Shown piece after piece: positions 36,983 through 39,861 of a DNA stretch of 39,861 nt. The stretch lies in the NCBI GenBank assembly GCA_019746095.1, contig JAIESL010000068.1, positions 1 to 39,861 on the forward strand, written 5' to 3'. Positions within the stretch are counted from its first letter, which is position 1; each line of letters begins with the position of its first letter. Made by a program: the position numbers and the translations under genes. This DNA comes from Caulobacteraceae bacterium. Lineage in GTDB: Bacteria > Pseudomonadota > Alphaproteobacteria > Caulobacterales > Caulobacteraceae. Under the pieces are notes generated by a model that was not told where the DNA came from, did not search any database, and saw only the letters and a program-made list of their open reading frames with translations.

Positions 36983-37840
36983 ATGCGTCGCTTTTTCATC
37001 TGGTCGGCCCTGGCAGCCGTCATCGGACTGGTGCTCGCGGGCGGTGCCTACTGGGCCTACTGGAACTACTACGCCCGGTTCCAGCCGGTCACGGTGACCC
37101 GCAACCAGGCGGACATCCAGCGCCTGCTGGATGAGGCGTCCTGGGTTTCGGCGGGCGGCGGCGGTGCGCCGCTCTACATCATCGGCTATCGCGACTCCGA
37201 GGCCATGGCCCGCTACGAGCGGGAGGAGGTGCCCAAGCTGCGCGCCGCCGGCGTCGAGGCCCGCACCATCCTGTTCGCCCGCCCGGACCGCGAGGGACTG
37301 GCCCAGTCCACCGCCGCCGAGCGCGCCACCATCGCCGAGCTGTGGCTGACCCGCGACTGGACCCTGTTCCAGCGCTGGACCGCCACCCCGGTGCGCAACT
37401 GGACCGCCGCGGGCATCCCGGCCGCGGACGGCAATCTGGCCCGCGGGGCCGTGGTCGAGGCCGGTCGGGCCTTCGTCGCCCGCCTGTCGGCCGACCTGCA
37501 GGAGGCGGGTCTGTCGACGCGCTATCCGTTGATCATCTGGCGCGACCGCGAAGGCTTCATGAAGGCCTGCGCCTGTTCCGACAGCCGCTCCTGGGTCTTC
37601 ATCCGCGATGATCTGGACGCGCCGGACCGGCTCGATCCGCCGGTGGTGGCGCCGGGCGACCCGCAGGGGCCCCAGGCCTTCCCGGGCGACGGCACGCCCG
37701 AAAGCCTGCCCTATCCGACCCTGCCGCCGCTCGCCCCGGCCGAGGGTGCTGCGCCCGCCGAGGCGGCCGCACCCGCCACACCTCCGCTTCCGCGCAAGGC
37801 CCCGGAGGCCAAACAGGACGAAGAGACGACCTTCTTCTGA
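36983..37840 (+). CDS. Membrane-anchored protein of unknown function with Pro/Ala-rich tail
   Basis: 285 residues. An N-terminal anchor (about 5-25: FIWSALAAVIGLVLAGGAYW) is followed by a globular domain (about 35-205) with an alternating strand/helix look (APLYIIGYRD, KLRAAGVEARTILFARPD, AELWLTRDWTLFQRW). CACSDSRSW then occurs near residue 195, and a low-complexity Pro/Ala/Glu tail ends the protein (about 210-285). The domain would be periplasmic. The paired cysteines could be redox-active or bind metal, but no family was recognised. It is conserved-looking in composition and codon use. Confidence 0.75.
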   Translation: MRRFFIWSALAAVIGLVLAGGAYWAYWNYYARFQPVTVTRNQADIQRLLDEASWVSAGGGGAPLYIIGYRDSEAMARYEREEVPKLRAAGVEARTILFARPDREGLAQSTAAERATIAELWLTRDWTLFQRWTATPVRNWTAAGIPAADGNLARGAVVEAGRAFVARLSADLQEAGLSTRYPLIIWRDREGFMKACACSDSRSWVFIRDDLDAPDRLDPPVVAPGDPQGPQAFPGDGTPESLPYPTLPPLAPAEGAAPAEAAAPATPPLPRKAPEAKQDEETTFF

Positions 37841-37853
37841 TCCTGCCGGCGGG

Positions 37854-39023
37854 TCAGAGCACCCGGTTGCAGGCGGCGATCAGCCGCTCGACGTCGGCGG
37901 CGTCCTGATACAGGCCGAAGCCGAAGCGGATCACGTCGTCGCGCACATCGGTGACCACGCCCGCCTCCAGCAGTCGCGACTTCCAGGCCGAAGCCTCCTC
38001 ATGCCGGAAGGCCAGGAAGCGCGCCCGCCGGGGCTCGCCGGTCAGGGGATTGATCAGTTCGGCCGATGCCAGCCGTCCGGCCTCACCCTCCGTGACCGCC
38101 GCCTGGAAACGGGCCATCAGGGCATGGGCGTGGGTGCTGACGTCGGCGGTGGCCAGGTCGGCCTCGTCCAGCATCCGGCGCACGGCGTTGAACCGGTACA
38201 GGGGCGAGACGTCGAAGGTGGCGCCCCAGAAGCGTCCGCCGTCGCTGCGGTACTGGACCCCGCCCGGCGGCCCCGACAGATCACCGAACTCGGCGAACCA
38301 GCCGGTCACCACCGGCCGCGGGCAATAGCCGTCCGGCGCATGCAGGAAACAGACGCCCTCGCCCGCCATGGCGTATTTGTAGCCGCCTGAAACATAGAAG
38401 ATCCGGTCCGCCACCGCCGACAGATCGGTCGGCGTGGCCATGAAGCCGTGATAGCCGTCGATCACCACCCACGGCCCCGCGGGATCGGCCAGGGCCGCCA
38501 GATCGGCGATCCGCCCGAAGGTCTGGCCGGTGCGGAAGAAGGTCTGGCTGACCAGGATCAGATCGAAGCCGCCCCCTCTCGCCGCCTCGACGAACCGGTC
38601 CTGGAAGGTCCCGAACGGATGCAGGGGCACCCGGGTGATGACCGCCTCGCCGGCCTCTTCCCAGCGTTCGCCCTGACGCCGGAAGGAGTGGAACTCCCCG
38701 TCGGTCGACAGGATACGCACCGGCTTGCGCTCGATCCCCGAGACGATCCGCAGCAGCAGGTCGTGGGTATTGGGAGCGAACACCACCGTGTCCGGTGAGG
38801 GCAGGTTCAGCTCGCGCGCGACATGCGCCTGGGCCTCGGGGATGACCTCCCCGAAGATCAGGTCCCATTTCCGGTCGGCGAACTGATTGGCCTCGACCCA
38901 GGCCCGCAGCTGTCCGTCGAAACTGGCGTCCGGCCACAGATGATGACTGTGCGCCGCGAAATGCAGCCGTCCGGGGTCCAGCGACAGGGCGCGGGAGAAC
39001 AGGTCCTTGTGAGTCCGGCCCAT
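37854..39023 (-). CDS. Class-V aminotransferase-fold PLP enzyme (kynureninase-like)
   Basis: 389-residue fold-type I PLP enzyme. Seen: LHFAAHSHHLWPDASFDGQL (substrate and anchor region), VFAPNTHDLLLRIVSG (cofactor phosphate site), VVIDGYHGFMATPTDL (Asp on the pyridine N), the Schiff-base lysine in YVSGGYKYAMAGEG, and a kynureninase-like GGRFWGATFDVSPLYRFNAV. True kynureninases share this plan, but no other kynurenine genes are near, so the substrate is open. It is convergent with the preceding orphan (13-base gap) and lies seven bases downstream of secA on the same strand. Confidence 0.85.
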   Translation of the reverse strand: MGRTHKDLFSRALSLDPGRLHFAAHSHHLWPDASFDGQLRAWVEANQFADRKWDLIFGEVIPEAQAHVARELNLPSPDTVVFAPNTHDLLLRIVSGIERKPVRILSTDGEFHSFRRQGERWEEAGEAVITRVPLHPFGTFQDRFVEAARGGGFDLILVSQTFFRTGQTFGRIADLAALADPAGPWVVIDGYHGFMATPTDLSAVADRIFYVSGGYKYAMAGEGVCFLHAPDGYCPRPVVTGWFAEFGDLSGPPGGVQYRSDGGRFWGATFDVSPLYRFNAVRRMLDEADLATADVSTHAHALMARFQAAVTEGEAGRLASAELINPLTGEPRRARFLAFRHEEASAWKSRLLEAGVVTDVRDDVIRFGFGLYQDAADVERLIAACNRVL

Positions 39024-39030
39024 CCCCGAC

Positions 39031-39861
39031 CTAGATCAAACTTCCGTGGCAGTGTTTGAATTTGCGGCCCGAGCCACAGGGGCACTCGGCGTTGCGCGGC
39101 GTCCGCTCCCAGCCGGCCGGCAGGGCCTCGACCGGCAGCCGGGCCCGGTCGTCGCCCTGCAGCTGTCCTTCCGGATTCTGCGCGAACGGATTGGCCATTT
39201 CGTTCTCGCCGGTGCCCGGGTTCAGGTGGATTTCCTTGAACTCCGGCATGTCCATCGCCGGCGGGGCCTCGAAGCGGAACTCGACGGTCATCAGCCAGCG
39301 GGTGACATTGTGGCGCAGCTCATAGAGCAGCGTCTCGAACAGGTTGAAGGCCTCGGTCTTGTACTCGTTGAGCGGATCGCGCTGGCCATAGCCGCGCAGG
39401 CCGATGACGCCGCGCAGGTGGTCCAGATGGACCAGATGCTCGCGCCACTGCATGTCGATCATCTGCAGCAGGAACTGCTTCTCCAGCCCGCGGGTCTGTT
39501 CTGCCCCGATCTGCTCCAGACGCTCGGCGGCGCGGGCATCGGCGGCGGCCACGACCCGTTCCTCGATCTCCTCGTTCGACACGCCCTCCTCGGCGGCCCA
39601 GTCGTGCAGCGGCAGCTCCAGGCCGAGGGTCGACTTCACCTTCTCGTCGAGGCCGTCGATGTCCCACTGCTCGGCATAGGCCTTGGGCGGCATATGTTTT
39701 TCGATCAGGTCGGAGATGACGTCGTTGCGGAACTCGCCGACCAGTTCGGACAGGTCCGTGGCGTCCATGAACTCCTGGCGCTGCTCGAACACGGCCTTGC
39801 GCTGGTCGTTCACGACGTCGTCGTATTTCAGCAGGTTCTTGCGGATGTCGTAGTTGCGGGT
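39031..39861 (-). CDS. secA: Protein translocase ATPase SecA, C-terminal part
   Basis: Motor ATPase of the Sec pathway; only the last 276 residues are in the window and the frame is open to the right edge. Seen: the helical scaffold/wing region [15 protein letters not shown] continuing as [53 protein letters not shown], and the C-terminal SEC-C zinc knuckle [14 protein letters not shown] that binds SecB. The end is intact. Confidence 0.96.
   Translation of the reverse strand, partial: TRNYDIRKNLLKYDDVVNDQRKAVFEQRQEFMDATDLSELVGEFRNDVISDLIEKHMPPKAYAEQWDIDGLDEKVKSTLGLELPLHDWAAEEGVSNEEIEERVVAAADARAAERLEQIGAEQTRGLEKQFLLQMIDMQWREHLVHLDHLRGVIGLRGYGQRDPLNEYKTEAFNLFETLLYELRHNVTRWLMTVEFRFEAPPAMDMPEFKEIHLNPGTGENEMANPFAQNPEGQLQGDDRARLPVEALPAGWERTPRNAECPCGSGRKFKHCHGSLI

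Overview
The window is high-GC chromosomal DNA from an alphaproteobacterium, most likely Caulobacterales and plausibly Brevundimonas. The evidence is the phyR / nepR-ecfG-phyK general stress locus in the Caulobacter arrangement, the five-gene F1 operon atpHAGDC next to priA, the obgE-proB-proA-nadD-rsfS-rlmH series, and the overall codon and base use. I see no tRNA, rRNA, CRISPR array, insertion sequence or prophage. Almost every base is in a gene; the longest gene-free stretch (28414-28693) holds a candidate small RNA.

Layout. 1-4.8 kb: C-terminal part of priA (+), then glutaminyl cyclotransferase, terC and a cation diffusion facilitator (-). 4.8-9.8 kb: the F1 part of ATP synthase (+). 9.9-10.1 kb: a small DUF1272 protein (+). 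10.1-19.9 kb: a long minus-strand series running obgE, proB, proA, nadD, rsfS, rlmH, an envC-like gene, ctpA, a divergent polysaccharide deacetylase and rppH. It mixes ribosome maturation, proline and NAD synthesis, and envelope remodelling. 20.1-24.5 kb: a helical orphan (+), the divergent ald / Lrp pair, a small membrane protein and a large MHS-type MFS transporter (-). 24.6-28.7 kb: the general stress response (GSR) island. 28.7-31.1 kb: an MDR oxidoreductase and a MaoC-like protein (+), facing a SapC-family gene (-). 31.1-33.8 kb: a TonB receptor divergent from a Zur-type repressor around a 23-bp dyad. 33.8-39.9 kb: alpha/beta hydrolase, mmsA and two orphan membrane proteins (+), then a class-V PLP enzyme and the C-terminus of secA (-).

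The most interesting region is the GSR island. PhyK (membrane kinase), PhyR (sigma-mimic response regulator), NepR (anti-sigma) and EcfG (sigma factor) form the known partner-switch. By eye I find four well-formed EcfG promoters (GGAAC-N16-CGTT). One drives nepR-ecfG, one drives phyR, and one lies across the end of phyK and drives an entericidin-like lipoprotein gene. The fourth lies downstream of phyR and is followed about 90 bases later by a strong intrinsic terminator, with no ORF between. That last unit looks like a stress-induced small RNA with a C7 tract, probably a counterpart of Caulobacter GsrN.

Other points of note: a telomere-like GGGATTA array forming a 20-bp inverted repeat just upstream of rppH; a PriA that has lost most of one zinc site; an epsilon subunit without its C-terminal helices; an MFS transporter with a ~115-residue periplasmic insertion; and paired palindromes in the ald/lrp gap. 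Everything here was read by eye; no alignments or folding calculations were run.
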